Shown here piece by piece: positions 28,706-40,871 of a stretch of DNA of 64,000 nucleotides. The notes under the pieces are model-generated. The model was not told the origin of the DNA and did not search any database. It saw only the letters and a program-made list of their open reading frames with translations. The translations under genes were made by a program, and so were the position numbers. Positions within the stretch are counted from its first letter, which is position 1. The number at the start of each line of letters is the position of its first letter. Where the stretch lies: positions 1,488,001 to 1,552,000 of the forward strand of contig NZ_CP121463.1 of assembly GCF_029690065.1 (NCBI RefSeq), given 5' to 3'. Origin of the DNA: Arthrobacter sp. Y-9. GTDB lineage: Bacteria; Actinomycetota; Actinomycetes; Actinomycetales; Micrococcaceae.

Positions 28706-29248
28706 ATGGCCAGCTTCATGCAGAAGACCATGCTTTATCTCGGCCTCACGGACGCGGATGAGCATCTCGATGCCGAGCACGCCAAGTTGCCTTCGCGTCC
28801 CGCAGAAGGATCCCAGCATCACGAGGCCGAGGAGCGTGAAGGCTCGCCGTTCGAAGAACGGCCAGCCGCGAAGCCGCAGGCAGTCCGGGAGGCGCCTGCT
28901 GAGACGGAATACCGCGCGCCCGTCACACCCATCAAGCGTATCGCCCCCGTTCGAGACGAGCCAGCAGACTTGCGACAGATCACCACCATCCACCCCCGTT
29001 CCTACAACGACGCCAAGGTCATCGGCGAGAGCTTCCGTGATGGAATCCCCGTGATCATGAACGTCACCGACATGGGCGAGGCCGATGCCAAGCGCCTGGT
29101 GGACTTCTCCGCCGGTCTGGTCTTCGGTCTGCACGGCAGCATCGAGCGCGTCACCAGCAAGGTGTTCCTGCTCTCCCCGTCGTTCGTGGAGGTGCTGGGC
29201 GAGGACAAGAAGTCCGAGTCCCAGGCCAGCTTCTTCAACCAGAGCTGA
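28706..29248 (+). CDS. sepF: Cell division protein SepF
   Basis: A 180-residue FtsZ anchor. An N-terminal amphipathic membrane-binding segment ([14 protein letters not shown]) is followed by an acidic, disordered linker (about 20-85) and the SepF core (about 90-165: [30 protein letters not shown]). Actinobacteria lack FtsA, and SepF tethers the FtsZ tail to the membrane. GGAG lies upstream of ATG. It is 85 nt from yggS. Confidence 0.94.
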   Translation: MASFMQKTMLYLGLTDADEHLDAEHAKLPSRPAEGSQHHEAEEREGSPFEERPAAKPQAVREAPAETEYRAPVTPIKRIAPVRDEPADLRQITTIHPRSYNDAKVIGESFRDGIPVIMNVTDMGEADAKRLVDFSAGLVFGLHGSIERVTSKVFLLSPSFVEVLGEDKKSESQASFFNQS

Positions 29249-29261
29249 ACCCCTGAGCGGG

Positions 29262-29267
29262 TACAGT
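29262..29267 (+). promoter_or_regulatory. -10 box upstream of yggT
   Basis: TACAGT, 6 nt before ATG 29274, which opens a 9-codon frame ending at the yggT start. Confidence 0.5.
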
Positions 29268-29273
29268 GACCAG

Positions 29274-29303
29274 ATGACCACACCAGACGGAAGGGCCGCT
29301 TGA
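29274..29303 (+). CDS. Possible 9-residue leader peptide, coupled to yggT
   Basis: ATG 29274 encodes MTTPDGRAA and stops at TGA 29301-29303, which shares one base with the yggT ATG (TGATG). The ATG stands 6 nt after TACAGT, the spacing of leaderless genes in this window. A ribosome loaded on this leaderless ORF would terminate exactly on the yggT start, where a GGAAGGG site is also present. It may be a translational coupler rather than a functional peptide. Confidence 0.4.
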   Translation: MTTPDGRAA

Positions 29304-29590
29304 TGGGCCTGTTGTTCGCCCTGATCTACATCGCCTTCCTGCTGTTCATGGTCGCTCTGCTGGTCAGGCTTGTCATCGACTGGGTGCAGGTCTTCGCCCG
29401 GCACTGGCGGCCGCGCGGTGCGGCCCTGGTGGTGGCGAGCATCGTGTATTCGATCACAGACCCGCCCCTGAAGTTCCTCCGGAGGCTCATTCCGCCTCTG
29501 CGGCTGGGTAATGTGTCCTTGGATCTCGCCTTCATCGTGCTGTTCATCGTGGTGAGCATCGCTATGGCAATATCCAGCAGTTTCGCGTAG
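29303..29590 (+). CDS. yggT: YggT-family membrane protein
   Basis: A 95-residue membrane protein with two hydrophobic blocks (about 1-30 and 70-92) joined by the family loop ITDPPLKFLRRLIPP. YggT genes sit between sepF and divIVA in most actinobacteria and Firmicutes. The function is unclear, with links to osmotic tolerance and division. ATG 29303 is chosen over TTG 29300 because GGAAGGG is well spaced and the TGATG overlap is tight. Confidence 0.9.
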   Translation: MGLLFALIYIAFLLFMVALLVRLVIDWVQVFARHWRPRGAALVVASIVYSITDPPLKFLRRLIPPLRLGNVSLDLAFIVLFIVVSIAMAISSSFA

Positions 29591-29752
29591 TTTCAGATCA
29601 GTCCAGGCAACGTCTCCGGTGAACCCGGTGACGTTCAGGTGGGCTGCGGCTTCAGTCCACATGATGGACGATTCGAGCCGCGCGCCCACTTTAGGTAACG
29701 TAGTCGTCAGGGCCATTCGCTCTACGACGAAAAGAACCAATGAGGTGACCAG

Positions 29753-30400
29753 ATGGCTTTGACGCCAGAAGACGTTGTCAACAAGCGCTTTCAGCCGACG
29801 AAGTTCCGTGAGGGATACGACCAGGATGAGGTCGATGACTTCCTTGACGAGATCGTCGTGGAGCTCCGCCGTCTGACCCAGGAGAACGAGGAGCTCCGCA
29901 AGGAGCTCGCCGCCAAGGGCGGGGACGTTGTCGTGGTGGAGTCCGTGACGGAGGAGACCACCGCCGCTGCCGCGGAGGAGGCGCCGAAGCCGGAGCCCGT
30001 GAGGGAGGAAGCGCCGAAGGCCGCTCCCGCCGTCGCGGAGCCCGCTCCTGTCACGTCCGCCATCCCGGCTTCCGCGGAGTCCGCGGCCGGCCTGCTCGCC
30101 ATGGCGCAGCAGATGCACGACAAGCACGTCGCCGACGGTGCCGCTCAGCGTGACAAGATCATCGCCGAGGCTCAGATCGAGGCGAGCACCCTGGTCAACG
30201 ACGCTCAGGAGAAGTCCCGTCAGGTGCTCGGTGTTCTGGAGCAGCAGCGCTCCGTCCTCGAGCGCAAGGTGGACCAGCTGCGTGGCTTCGAGCGCGACTA
30301 CCGCAGCCGCCTGAAGACCTACATCGAGGGTCAGCTCCGCGACCTCGAATCCCGTGGGTCCGTGGCCGCTGAGAACAGCGAACAGGGCTCCGAGAGCTGA
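29753..30400 (+). CDS. divIVA: DivIVA/Wag31 polar growth protein
   Basis: A 215-residue coiled-coil scaffold. The lipid-binding N-terminal domain (about 1-60) contains LTPEDVVNKRFQPTKFREGY and DQDEVDDFLDEIV. A Glu/Ala/Pro-rich linker (about 65-115) and a long C-terminal coiled coil (about 120-200) follow. It marks cell poles and recruits wall synthesis. A GAGGTGA site precedes ATG. The 162-nt gap upstream probably carries its own promoter. A strong terminator closes the cluster. Confidence 0.94.
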   Translation: MALTPEDVVNKRFQPTKFREGYDQDEVDDFLDEIVVELRRLTQENEELRKELAAKGGDVVVVESVTEETTAAAAEEAPKPEPVREEAPKAAPAVAEPAPVTSAIPASAESAAGLLAMAQQMHDKHVADGAAQRDKIIAEAQIEASTLVNDAQEKSRQVLGVLEQQRSVLERKVDQLRGFERDYRSRLKTYIEGQLRDLESRGSVAAENSEQGSES

Positions 30401-30415
30401 TTTCGCACGGCATTC

Positions 30416-30447
30416 AGGCCGGTGACCGGATTTCCGGTCACCGGCCT
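30416..30447 (+). terminator. Terminator after divIVA
   Basis: Perfect 14-bp stem (30416-30429 with 30434-30447), 4-nt loop, 16 nt after the stop codon. It ends the dcw/division block. Confidence 0.85.
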
Positions 30448-30537
30448 TGCCGTGTCATGACCGGGTGGGCGCCCCCCACCCGTGGCGGGACCGCACGGGT
30501 CCTGCCGAACCGTGTGAACCCCCGAGGATGTGACCCC

Positions 30538-31176
30538 ATGAGCACCAGGCCCCATGAACCCAGGCCCGAGGAGCAGGGACCGGAGCCCGAGGACCGCGAG
30601 GCTGCGCCGGCCGTGACCGGAGAGCAGGACGGTGGCGCGAGCCGTTCCGGCGTGCGCAAGGCCGTGATCGGCCTCTTCGCCGCAGCGGCCGTGTTCGCCT
30701 ACGCCCTGGACCAGCTGAGCAAGTTCTGGGTCAGCACCACCATGGAGGAGGGGGAGCGCATCGCGGTCCTGCCGCCCGTGCTGCACTGGTACTACATCCG
30801 GAATTCCGGGGCCGCGTTCTCCATCGGAGAGAACTTCACCTGGGTGTTCACCATCATCATGGCGTGTGTCTCGATCGCGGTCCTGATCTTCATCCGCCGG
30901 GTGGGCTCGCTCTGGTGGGGCCTGGCCCTCGGATTCCTGCTGGGCGGCGCCCTGGGCAATCTGACGGACCGCCTCTTCCGGCCGCCGTCCTTCGGCATGG
31001 GTCACGTCGTGGACTTCATCCAGCTGCCCAACTTCGCCATTTTCAACATCGCGGACTCGGCCGTCGTGTGCGCCGTCTCGATCATCGTGATTCTGACGCT
31101 GCGCGGGATCGGCGCGGACGGCCGCAGACTGTCCTCGGCCAAGAGCGACGATGACGCCGAAGGGGACCGTTCATGA
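30538..31176 (+). CDS. lspA: Lipoprotein signal peptidase II
   Basis: A 212-residue membrane aspartyl protease that cleaves prolipoproteins before the lipidated cysteine. Four transmembrane helices are visible. The catalytic aspartates lie in GNLTDR (D144) and FNIADSAV (D173), and NSGAAFS is also conserved. An acidic, Pro/Glu-rich N-terminal extension of about 38 residues precedes the first helix. I used ATG 30538, with GAGG upstream; the open frame to 30457 overlaps the terminator region. The stop overlaps rluD by ATGA. Confidence 0.94.
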   Translation: MSTRPHEPRPEEQGPEPEDREAAPAVTGEQDGGASRSGVRKAVIGLFAAAAVFAYALDQLSKFWVSTTMEEGERIAVLPPVLHWYYIRNSGAAFSIGENFTWVFTIIMACVSIAVLIFIRRVGSLWWGLALGFLLGGALGNLTDRLFRPPSFGMGHVVDFIQLPNFAIFNIADSAVVCAVSIIVILTLRGIGADGRRLSSAKSDDDAEGDRS

Positions 31177-32132
31177 GCGGCGCACCGGAATCCGGCACGA
31201 CGACGGCGGCGGAGCGGTCCGTCGTCGTGCCGGAGGAGTATGCGGGCAAGAGGGTCGACGCCGCGCTGGCGGCGCTGCTGGACCTCTCCCGTTCAGCGGC
31301 CGCCCAGGCCGTGGCCGAAGGGCGCGTGAGCGTGGACGGCGCCGTCCCGGCGAAGTCCCTGAAGCTGTCCGCGGGCCAGACCGTGGTGGTGCGGCCCTCT
31401 GAGAAGCGTGACCCGCTGGAAGTGGTGGTGGAGAAAGTGGACGGACTGGAGATCCTGCTTGATGACGAGGACTTCGTCGTGGTGGACAAGCCTGTGGGCG
31501 TCGCCGCCCACCCCTCCCCGGGCTGGGTGGGGCCGACCGTCGTCGGCGGTCTGGCCGGCGCCGGGTACCGGATCTCCACGTCCGGGGCGCCTGAGCGCGC
31601 CGGGATCGTGCACCGTCTGGATGTCGGGACGAGCGGGGTCATGGTAGTCGCCAAGACCGAACATGCCTACACCCTCCTCAAACGGGCCTTCAAGGAGCGG
31701 ACGGTGGACAAGGTCTATCACACGGTCGTCCAGGGCCTGCCGGACCCTCTGAAGGGCACGATCGACGCCCCCATCGGCCGCCACCCCGGTCACGATTGGC
31801 GCTTCGCCGTGATCGAGGACGGCCGTCCCTCGGTGACGCACTATGAGGTGCTGGAGGCGTTCGGCCGGGCCAGCCTGCTGGAGGTGCACCTGGAGACGGG
31901 GCGCACCCACCAGATCCGCGTGCACTTCTCTGCGCTCCGGCACCCCTGCGCCGGGGACCTGACGTATGGTGCGGACCCCCGTCTCGCGGCCGAGCTCGGC
32001 CTCACGCGCCAGTGGCTGCACGCCAAGGAACTGAGCTTCGATCACCCGCGCACCGGGGAACGCATCACGGTGTCCAGCGAGTACCCCGAGGACCTGGCCT
32101 ACGCGCTGGAGCGGCTCCGCGACGGACTCTGA
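31173..32132 (+). CDS. rluD: RluD-family 23S rRNA pseudouridine synthase
   Basis: A 319-residue pseudouridine synthase. The S4 RNA-binding domain covers about 20-75, and the catalytic domain carries HRLDVGTSG with the nucleophilic D150. HPSPGW and [10 protein letters not shown] are further family blocks. The likely target is helix 69 or a related site in 23S rRNA; subfamily (RluA/C/D) is inferred. It overlaps lspA by 4 nt, a conserved actinobacterial pair. Confidence 0.9.
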   Translation: MSGAPESGTTTAAERSVVVPEEYAGKRVDAALAALLDLSRSAAAQAVAEGRVSVDGAVPAKSLKLSAGQTVVVRPSEKRDPLEVVVEKVDGLEILLDDEDFVVVDKPVGVAAHPSPGWVGPTVVGGLAGAGYRISTSGAPERAGIVHRLDVGTSGVMVVAKTEHAYTLLKRAFKERTVDKVYHTVVQGLPDPLKGTIDAPIGRHPGHDWRFAVIEDGRPSVTHYEVLEAFGRASLLEVHLETGRTHQIRVHFSALRHPCAGDLTYGADPRLAAELGLTRQWLHAKELSFDHPRTGERITVSSEYPEDLAYALERLRDGL

Positions 32133-32173
32133 TCCGGCGGGCGTCGTGCCACGCACCAGCGGGGCTCGGCGCG

Positions 32174-32179
32174 TAGGAT
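32174..32179 (+). promoter_or_regulatory. -10 box of leaderless dnaE
   Basis: TAGGAT, 6 nt before the GTG start at 32186. No Shine-Dalgarno is visible. Confidence 0.55.
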
Positions 32180-32185
32180 GGATGG

Positions 32186-35740
<3,555 letters not shown>

Positions 35741-35804
35741 CCGTGTGCCGCGGGTGTGGCGGCCGTGTGACGTGGGCGCTTTCGGTCACCGACTCCAGGA
35801 TCGA

Positions 35805-35810
35805 TAAACT
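35805..35810 (+). promoter_or_regulatory. -10 box of leaderless hisD
   Basis: TAAACT, 6 nt before the GTG start at 35817. Confidence 0.55.
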
Positions 35811-35816
35811 GGAGCG

Positions 35817-37175
35817 GTGACTTACACCCGTGACGTATCCCTGGACCGAGCCGACTTCTTCCGCACCGTGGACCTGCGGGGCAGGCATCTGAACCGGACG
35901 GAACTCAAGGCCGCGGTGCCCCGGGTGCATGAGGAGTCGAACCAGCAGGCCGAGGACGCCGTGCGGGGCATCATCGCCGAGGTCCGCGCGGGCGGACACC
36001 AGGCGCTGCGGGACCTCGCGCAGCGGTTCGACGGCGTCGCCCTGGACAGCGTGCGGGTTCCCCGCGAGGCGCTGCGGGATGCCCTCGCCGGGCTCGACGC
36101 CGGGGTGCGCGCCGCCCTGGAGGAGTCCATCGACCGTGCCCGCCGCTTCGCCGAGGCCCAGCGCCCGGCGGACGTGGAGACGGTCCTGGCGGAGGGCGCC
36201 GTCGTGCGTCAGCGCTGGATCCCGGTCAACCGTGTCGGCCTGTACGTGCCGGGCGGCCTGGCGCCGCTGGCCAGCTCCGTCATCATGAACGTGGTCCCGG
36301 CCCTGGCTGCCGGTGTGGAGTCGGTGGCCCTCGCGTCGCCGCCGCAGAAGGACTTCGGCGGACTGCCGCACCCCACGATCCTCGCCGCCGCGGAACTGCT
36401 CGGCGTGGAGGAGGTCTATGCGATCGGCGGCGCCCAGGCGATCGTCTCCTTCGCCTACGGCGTGCCGGCGGACGGACAGGAGGAGGCGCTGGAGGCCGTC
36501 GACCTGGTGACCGGGCCTGGTAACGTCTTCGTGGCCACCGCCAAGAAGCTCGTCCGGGGAGTGGTGGGGATCGATTCCGAGGCCGGCCCCACCGAGATCG
36601 CGGTCCTCGCCGACGAGACGGCCCAGCCGGCTCTCGTGGCCGCGGATCTGATCAGCCAGGCCGAGCACGATCCGCGGGCCTCGAGCGTGCTCGTCACCTC
36701 CTCGGTGGAACTGGCGGAGAAGGTGCGCGAGGAACTGCTGCGCCAGGCCCGCACGGCACGGCACTCCGAGCGCATCCTGACCGCCCTGTCCGGCCCGCAG
36801 TCCGGCGTGGTGCTGGTGGACGGTCTCGAGCAGGGGATCGCCGTGGCGGACGCCTATGCCGCCGAGCACCTGGAGATCATGACGGCGGACGCCCCGGCGG
36901 TCGCGGCGCGGATCCGCAATGCGGGCGCCATCTTCGTGGGCGACTACTCGCCGGTGAGCCTGGGGGACTACTGCGCAGGCTCCAACCACGTGCTGCCGAC
37001 CTCCGGCACGGCGCTGTTCTCCTCCGGCCTGAACGTCACCACGTTCCTGCGCGCGGTGCAGGAGATCGAGTACTCGCGGCAGGGGCTCTCCGAGGTCCGC
37101 ACCCACATCGAGGAACTCGCCGAGGCGGAGAATCTCCCGTCCCACGGCGAAGCGGTGTCGATCCGGTTCCGCTGA
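35817..37175 (+). CDS. hisD: Histidinol dehydrogenase
   Basis: A 452-residue zinc enzyme that oxidises L-histidinol to L-histidine in two NAD-dependent steps. Family segments GLYVPGG, GPTEIAVLAD, QAEHDPRASS, AEHLE and GSNHVLPT carry the zinc and catalytic residues. It stands apart from other his genes in this window. The GTG start lies 6 nt after TAAACT; there is no ribosome site. dnaE ends 76 nt upstream. Confidence 0.95.
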   Translation: MTYTRDVSLDRADFFRTVDLRGRHLNRTELKAAVPRVHEESNQQAEDAVRGIIAEVRAGGHQALRDLAQRFDGVALDSVRVPREALRDALAGLDAGVRAALEESIDRARRFAEAQRPADVETVLAEGAVVRQRWIPVNRVGLYVPGGLAPLASSVIMNVVPALAAGVESVALASPPQKDFGGLPHPTILAAAELLGVEEVYAIGGAQAIVSFAYGVPADGQEEALEAVDLVTGPGNVFVATAKKLVRGVVGIDSEAGPTEIAVLADETAQPALVAADLISQAEHDPRASSVLVTSSVELAEKVREELLRQARTARHSERILTALSGPQSGVVLVDGLEQGIAVADAYAAEHLEIMTADAPAVAARIRNAGAIFVGDYSPVSLGDYCAGSNHVLPTSGTALFSSGLNVTTFLRAVQEIEYSRQGLSEVRTHIEELAEAENLPSHGEAVSIRFR

Positions 37176-37194
37176 GCCTGCGACACCCCCGCGA

Positions 37195-37242
37195 ACCACA
37201 AGATGTGGTAATTACATCCTTGTATTTTTACAACATGTGGTT
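37195..37242 (+). promoter_or_regulatory. Possible NrdR boxes in the nrdR promoter
   Basis: Two related palindromic sites, CCACA-AGA-TGTGG (centre 37202) and CAACATGTGG (centre about 37235), lie about three helical turns apart, the usual NrdR arrangement. They sit in an AT-rich block just before a TAAACT box (37244-37249). They suggest autoregulation. The match to the classic NrdR box is only partial. Confidence 0.45.
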
Positions 37243-37273
37243 CTAAACTGACTTCAGCCATAGAGGAGGCGTA

Positions 37274-37723
37274 GTGTACTGTCCGTTTTGCCGTAACGCC
37301 GACTCCCGGGTGGTGGACAGCCGGGTCACCGAGGACGGTTCGTCCATCCGGCGTCGCCGCCAGTGCACCAATTGCTCGCGGCGTTTCACCACGGTGGAGA
37401 CCACCAGCCTCTCCGTGCTGAAGCGCTCCGGAGTGGCTGAGCCCTTCAGCCGCAGCAAGGTCATCAACGGCGCGCGCAAGGCGTGTCAGGGACGACCCGT
37501 CACCGAGGACGACCTGGCGATGCTCGCTCAGGAGGTCGAGGAGACGGTCCGTGCCAGCGGCGCTGCCGAGATCAAAGCCCATGAAGTGGGGCTGGCGATC
37601 CTGGAACCGCTCCGGCGGCTGGACGAGGTCGCCTACCTGCGCTTCGCGAGCGTCTACCAAGACTTCGACTCGCTGGACGACTTCGAAAAGGCGATCGCAC
37701 GGCTCAGGTCCCAGGAGGACTGA
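37274..37723 (+). CDS. nrdR: Transcriptional repressor NrdR
   Basis: A 149-residue repressor of ribonucleotide reductase genes. The zinc ribbon uses C3, C6, C31 and C34 (YCPFC and CTNC), followed by the ATP-cone domain (about 48-138, with [13 protein letters not shown] and [10 protein letters not shown]). It senses dATP/ATP. GTG start with GAGGAGG upstream. Two palindromic sites in its promoter suggest self-control. The nrd target genes are not in this window. Confidence 0.95.
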   Translation: MYCPFCRNADSRVVDSRVTEDGSSIRRRRQCTNCSRRFTTVETTSLSVLKRSGVAEPFSRSKVINGARKACQGRPVTEDDLAMLAQEVEETVRASGAAEIKAHEVGLAILEPLRRLDEVAYLRFASVYQDFDSLDDFEKAIARLRSQED

Positions 37724-37818
37724 GCGGCCGGAGGGCTGATTCGCAGGAGTACCAGCCCTGAGAAGGGACCACACAGCTCCCGGTGCCGGCGGAGGGGAAG
37801 CCGCCCGCACCGGGCACC

Positions 37819-37863
37819 AACGGAGAGGGCCTGTCAGCCACTGGCTGACAGGCCCTCTCCGTT
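37819..37863. terminator. Long bidirectional terminator, nrdR / ppgK
   Basis: Perfect 21-bp inverted repeat (37819-37839 with 37843-37863) with a 3-nt loop, between convergent genes. It is the longest stem in the window. Confidence 0.88.
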
Positions 37864-37876
37864 CACGGGGTGAGGC

Positions 37877-38680
37877 TCATTTCACGAGCTTGTGGTGCTG
37901 TGCCACCTGGAGCGCGGCTCCGACGATCCCTGCCTCGTTCTTGAGCTTGGCCGGGATGATCGGAGTGCGGAGGTCCAGGCGCGGAAGGTACTCGTCCGCG
38001 CGCTTCGAGATGCCGCCGCCCACGATGAACAGTTCGGGGGAGAACAGCATCTCCACGTGGCTGAAGTAGCGCTGGAGCTTGACCGAGTACTCCTCCCAGC
38101 TCAGGCCGTCGCGCTCACGGGCGACCGCGGACGCCTTGGATTCGGCGTCGAAGCCATCCAGTTCCAGGTGTCCCAGTTCGGCGTTCGGGACCAGCTTCCC
38201 GTCGAAGATGAAGGCCGAGCCGATGCCGGTGCCCAGGGTGATCACCAGGACCGTGCCGTCCACGTCCTCGCCCGCGCCGTACCGGACCTCGGCGAGGCCG
38301 GCGGCGTCGGCGTCGTTGATCACCTCGACCGGGCGGTCCAGACGCTCGGAGAGCAGCGCATTGATGTCCACGCCGATCCACGACTTGTCCACGTTCGCGG
38401 CCAGGCGGCAGACGCCGTGCTGGATGATGCCCGGGAAGGTGACGCCCACGGGCGCCTTGACGTTCGGCGCGCCCTCGCGCGAGCAGAGTTCGTCCACGAT
38501 CTGCGCGACGACCTCGGAGACGGCCTCGGGGGTGGCGGGCTGCGGCGTGGGGATGCGGAAACGCTCGCCCACGAGCTTGCCGTTCTTCAGGTTGACGATC
38601 CCACCTTTGATCCCGGTGCCGCCGATGTCGACGCCGATCATGGCCGGGTGCTTCTTGCCGGTGTTCTCGTTCTTGCTCAC
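37877..38680 (-). CDS. ppgK: Polyphosphate glucokinase (ROK family)
   Basis: A 267-residue sugar kinase that phosphorylates glucose with polyphosphate or ATP. The phosphate motifs are GVDIGGTGIKGG (about 16-27) and TLGTGIGSA (about 148-156), and the catalytic aspartate lies in NDADAAG. GHLELDG is typical of actinobacterial polyphosphate-dependent enzymes rather than zinc-type ROK repressors. Arthrobacter polyphosphate/ATP glucomannokinase belongs to this group, so mannose may also be used. GTG start after GAAGGA. Confidence 0.92.
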   Translation of the reverse strand: MSKNENTGKKHPAMIGVDIGGTGIKGGIVNLKNGKLVGERFRIPTPQPATPEAVSEVVAQIVDELCSREGAPNVKAPVGVTFPGIIQHGVCRLAANVDKSWIGVDINALLSERLDRPVEVINDADAAGLAEVRYGAGEDVDGTVLVITLGTGIGSAFIFDGKLVPNAELGHLELDGFDAESKASAVARERDGLSWEEYSVKLQRYFSHVEMLFSPELFIVGGGISKRADEYLPRLDLRTPIIPAKLKNEAGIVGAALQVAQHHKLVK

Positions 38681-38726
38681 GCTGATCCTTCGGTGCTGCG
38701 GACGGTTGCAGGGGGCAGGCAGGCGC

Positions 38727-39605
38727 CTACGGCACTGTGAGAATCTCAGCGCCGGTTTCGGTCACCACCAGGGTGTGCTCAAATTGCGCGGTCCGTTTGC
38801 GGTCCCGGGTCAATACGGTCCAGTCGTCCGGCCACATATCCCACTCGGTGGTGCCGAGCGTGAGCATGGGTTCAATCGTAAACGTCATGCCCGGCTCGAT
38901 CACAGTGTTGTACGCCGGTGCGGCGTCGTAGTGCGGAATTATTAAGCCCGTGTGGAAGGCTTCGCCGACACCGTGGCCGGTGAAGTCCCGGACCACCCCG
39001 TAGCCGAAGCGCTTGGCGTAGGACTCGATGGTGCGGCCGATGACGTTGATCTCGCGTCCGGGGGCCACGGCCTTGATGGCGCGGCGCAGGCTCTCCTCGG
39101 TGCGTTCGACCAGGAGGCGGGACTCCTCGTCGACGTCGCCGACCAGGAAGGTGTAGTTGGTGTCGCCGTGCACGCCGTGGATGTAGGCGGTGATGTCGAT
39201 GTTGAGGATGTCCCCGTCCTCGACCACGGTGGAGTCGGGGATGCCGTGGCAGATGACCTCGTTGAGCGAGGAGCACAGGGACTTGGGGAAGCCGCGGTAC
39301 CCGAGCGTGGAGGGGTAGGCGCCGTGGTCCAGCAGGAACTCGTGGCCGACGGCGTCGAGTTGGTCCGTGGTCACGCCGGGCGCGATGTGCTTGCCCACCT
39401 CCACGATCGCCTGGGCCGCGATCTTGCTGGCGATGCGCATCCTCTCGATGGTCTCCGGCGACTTGACGGCGCTGCCGGTGAACTTGGCGGGTGCCGGCCG
39501 GTCCACATATTCGGGCCGCTCGATGTTCGGCGGCACAGGACGACGCGGGCTCACGATTCCGGGGGTGAGCTTACCCAGAGGTGCGGTTTCAGCTACTGGT
39601 GGCAT
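38727..39605 (-). CDS. map: Methionine aminopeptidase
   Basis: A 292-residue M24A metalloprotease that removes N-terminal methionine. The N-terminal extension of about 45 residues is that of the actinobacterial MapB type. Metal ligands lie in NIDITAY and [10 protein letters not shown] (two Asp), GHGVG (His), TIEPM (Glu) and QFEHT (Glu). I chose ATG 39605, 7 nt after TACTAT, over the upstream GTG 39626, which would precede that promoter box. The small 39647 gene is divergent. Confidence 0.94.
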   Translation of the reverse strand: MPPVAETAPLGKLTPGIVSPRRPVPPNIERPEYVDRPAPAKFTGSAVKSPETIERMRIASKIAAQAIVEVGKHIAPGVTTDQLDAVGHEFLLDHGAYPSTLGYRGFPKSLCSSLNEVICHGIPDSTVVEDGDILNIDITAYIHGVHGDTNYTFLVGDVDEESRLLVERTEESLRRAIKAVAPGREINVIGRTIESYAKRFGYGVVRDFTGHGVGEAFHTGLIIPHYDAAPAYNTVIEPGMTFTIEPMLTLGTTEWDMWPDDWTVLTRDRKRTAQFEHTLVVTETGAEILTVP

Positions 39606-39612
39606 ACGTTTG

Positions 39613-39618
39613 ATAGTA
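39613..39618 (-). promoter_or_regulatory. -10 box of leaderless map
   Basis: TACTAT on the minus strand, 7 nt before ATG 39605. It decides the start codon. Confidence 0.5.
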
Positions 39619-39646
39619 GTCGTCACTCACAAGGAGGAATGGAATC

Positions 39647-39811
39647 ATGCCGCAGTACTGGTACAACATGGTCACCCACCAGGTGGAGGAGGACGCCATG
39701 AGCGATTGGAGCCAGCTCCTCGGCCCCTACGACACGCGCGAAGAGGCCGAGAACGCCCCGCAGAGCGTGCAGCGGCACAACGAGGCCTGGGAGAAGGGCG
39801 ACGAGGACTGA
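39647..39811 (+). CDS. 54-residue conserved-looking small protein
   Basis: A short gene easily missed. It has a strong AAGGAGG ribosome site (39631-39637) 9 nt before ATG. The product begins MPQYWYNMVTHQVEED and contains GPYDTREEAENAP, a pattern of small actinobacterial proteins in which a GPY-T-EEA turn precedes a helix. It is acidic, with no Cys and no membrane segment. It lies divergent from map and 26 nt from the convergent end of panB. Function is unknown. Codon use matches the neighbours. Confidence 0.75.
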   Translation: MPQYWYNMVTHQVEEDAMSDWSQLLGPYDTREEAENAPQSVQRHNEAWEKGDED

Positions 39812-39836
39812 TCGTCCTCGGACGTCCGAAGACGTC

Positions 39837-40721
39837 TTAGAAGGAGTGCTCCGGGCCGGGGAACGACCCGTCCCGGACCTCCTCGCCGAAGGTCCGTGCC
39901 CCGTCGAGCAGATCCTGCCGGATCCGGGCGTACTGCTTGACGAAGCGGGCCATGCGCCCGCCCCGCAGCCCCATGGCGTCCTGCCACACCAGGACCTGGC
40001 CCGTGGTCACGTTGCCGGCGCCGATGCCGACGGTCGGGATCGTGAGCGCCGCATCCACCTGGGCGGCGGTGGCGGCCGGCACCATCTCCATCAGCACGGC
40101 GAAGGCGCCCGCCTCCTGAAGTGCCAGGGCATCCTCGACCAGGCGCGCGGCGTCGTCGCCCCGGCCCTGAACCCGGTAACCGCCCAGCGCATGCTCGCTC
40201 TGCGGGGTGAAGCCGATGTGGCCCATGACCGGGATGCCGGCCTGGACCATGGCGCGCACGGTGTCCGCGTAGTAGGCGCCGCCCTCCATCTTGACGGCGT
40301 GAGCCAGGCCCTCCTTGAGGAACCGGACCCCGGTGGTGACGGCCTGCTCGATCGACGCCTCGTAGGAGCCGAACGGCAGATCCGCGAGAACGAGCGACCG
40401 CTTGGCGGCCCGTGCGACGGCGCGGCACAGCGGCAGCAGCTCGTCCACTGTCACCGGGAGGCTGGTCTCATTGCCGAACACGTTGTTCGACGCGGAGTCA
40501 CCGATCAGGAGCACCTCGATGCCCGCCTCGTCGAAGATCTCCGCCGTGTACTGTTCATACGCGGTCAGCATGGCGAAGTGACGGCCCTCCGCCTTGGCGG
40601 CCTGCAGGTGGTGCAGCCGCACCCGTCCGGTCGCAGCGGACGACGACGCCGCGGGGCCGCTGCCGTACGGGGCGCTCGTCTCGCCCGGGGTGCTGGAGCT
40701 GGCGGATTCACTGTGCGTCAT
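39837..40721 (-). CDS. panB: Ketopantoate hydroxymethyltransferase
   Basis: A 294-residue TIM-barrel enzyme that makes ketopantoate from 2-oxoisovalerate and methylene-tetrahydrofolate, the first step of pantothenate synthesis. Family segments: MLTAYEQYTA, LLIGDSASN, VLADLPFGSYE, KMEGG (metal and substrate residues) and GIGAG near the C-terminus. A low-complexity Ser/Ala N-terminus of about 32 residues precedes the core. The start at ATG 40721 lies 7 nt after TAAGCT. Confidence 0.95.
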   Translation of the reverse strand: MTHSESASSSTPGETSAPYGSGPAASSSAATGRVRLHHLQAAKAEGRHFAMLTAYEQYTAEIFDEAGIEVLLIGDSASNNVFGNETSLPVTVDELLPLCRAVARAAKRSLVLADLPFGSYEASIEQAVTTGVRFLKEGLAHAVKMEGGAYYADTVRAMVQAGIPVMGHIGFTPQSEHALGGYRVQGRGDDAARLVEDALALQEAGAFAVLMEMVPAATAAQVDAALTIPTVGIGAGNVTTGQVLVWQDAMGLRGGRMARFVKQYARIRQDLLDGARTFGEEVRDGSFPGPEHSF

Positions 40722-40728
40722 GTCTCCG

Positions 40729-40734
40729 AGCTTA
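40729..40734 (-). promoter_or_regulatory. -10 box of leaderless panB
   Basis: TAAGCT on the minus strand, 7 nt before ATG 40721. Confidence 0.45.
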
Positions 40735-40806
40735 ATGCTGAACCGTCAGGGGCGCCGAATTACGGGACGCCGGGGGAATGACGGCCCACAGAGCCCCTGG
40801 CCTGGG

Positions 40807-40812
40807 TAGAGT
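40807..40812 (+). promoter_or_regulatory. Possible -10 of the glnA2-glnE operon
   Basis: TAGAGT about 60 nt before the glnA2 start, giving a short leader with a GAGGG-type ribosome site. No GlnR-like repeat was seen here. Confidence 0.4.
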
Positions 40813-40871
40813 TGCATGCAGCACAGTACAGCCCCGGCCTGCGTCGGGATCCAGAGGGAAGCGAGGGCAGC

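Noticed and set aside
40735-40871. GlnR site upstream of glnA2
   Set aside because: No paired GTNAC/GAAAC elements with 6-nt spacing could be found.
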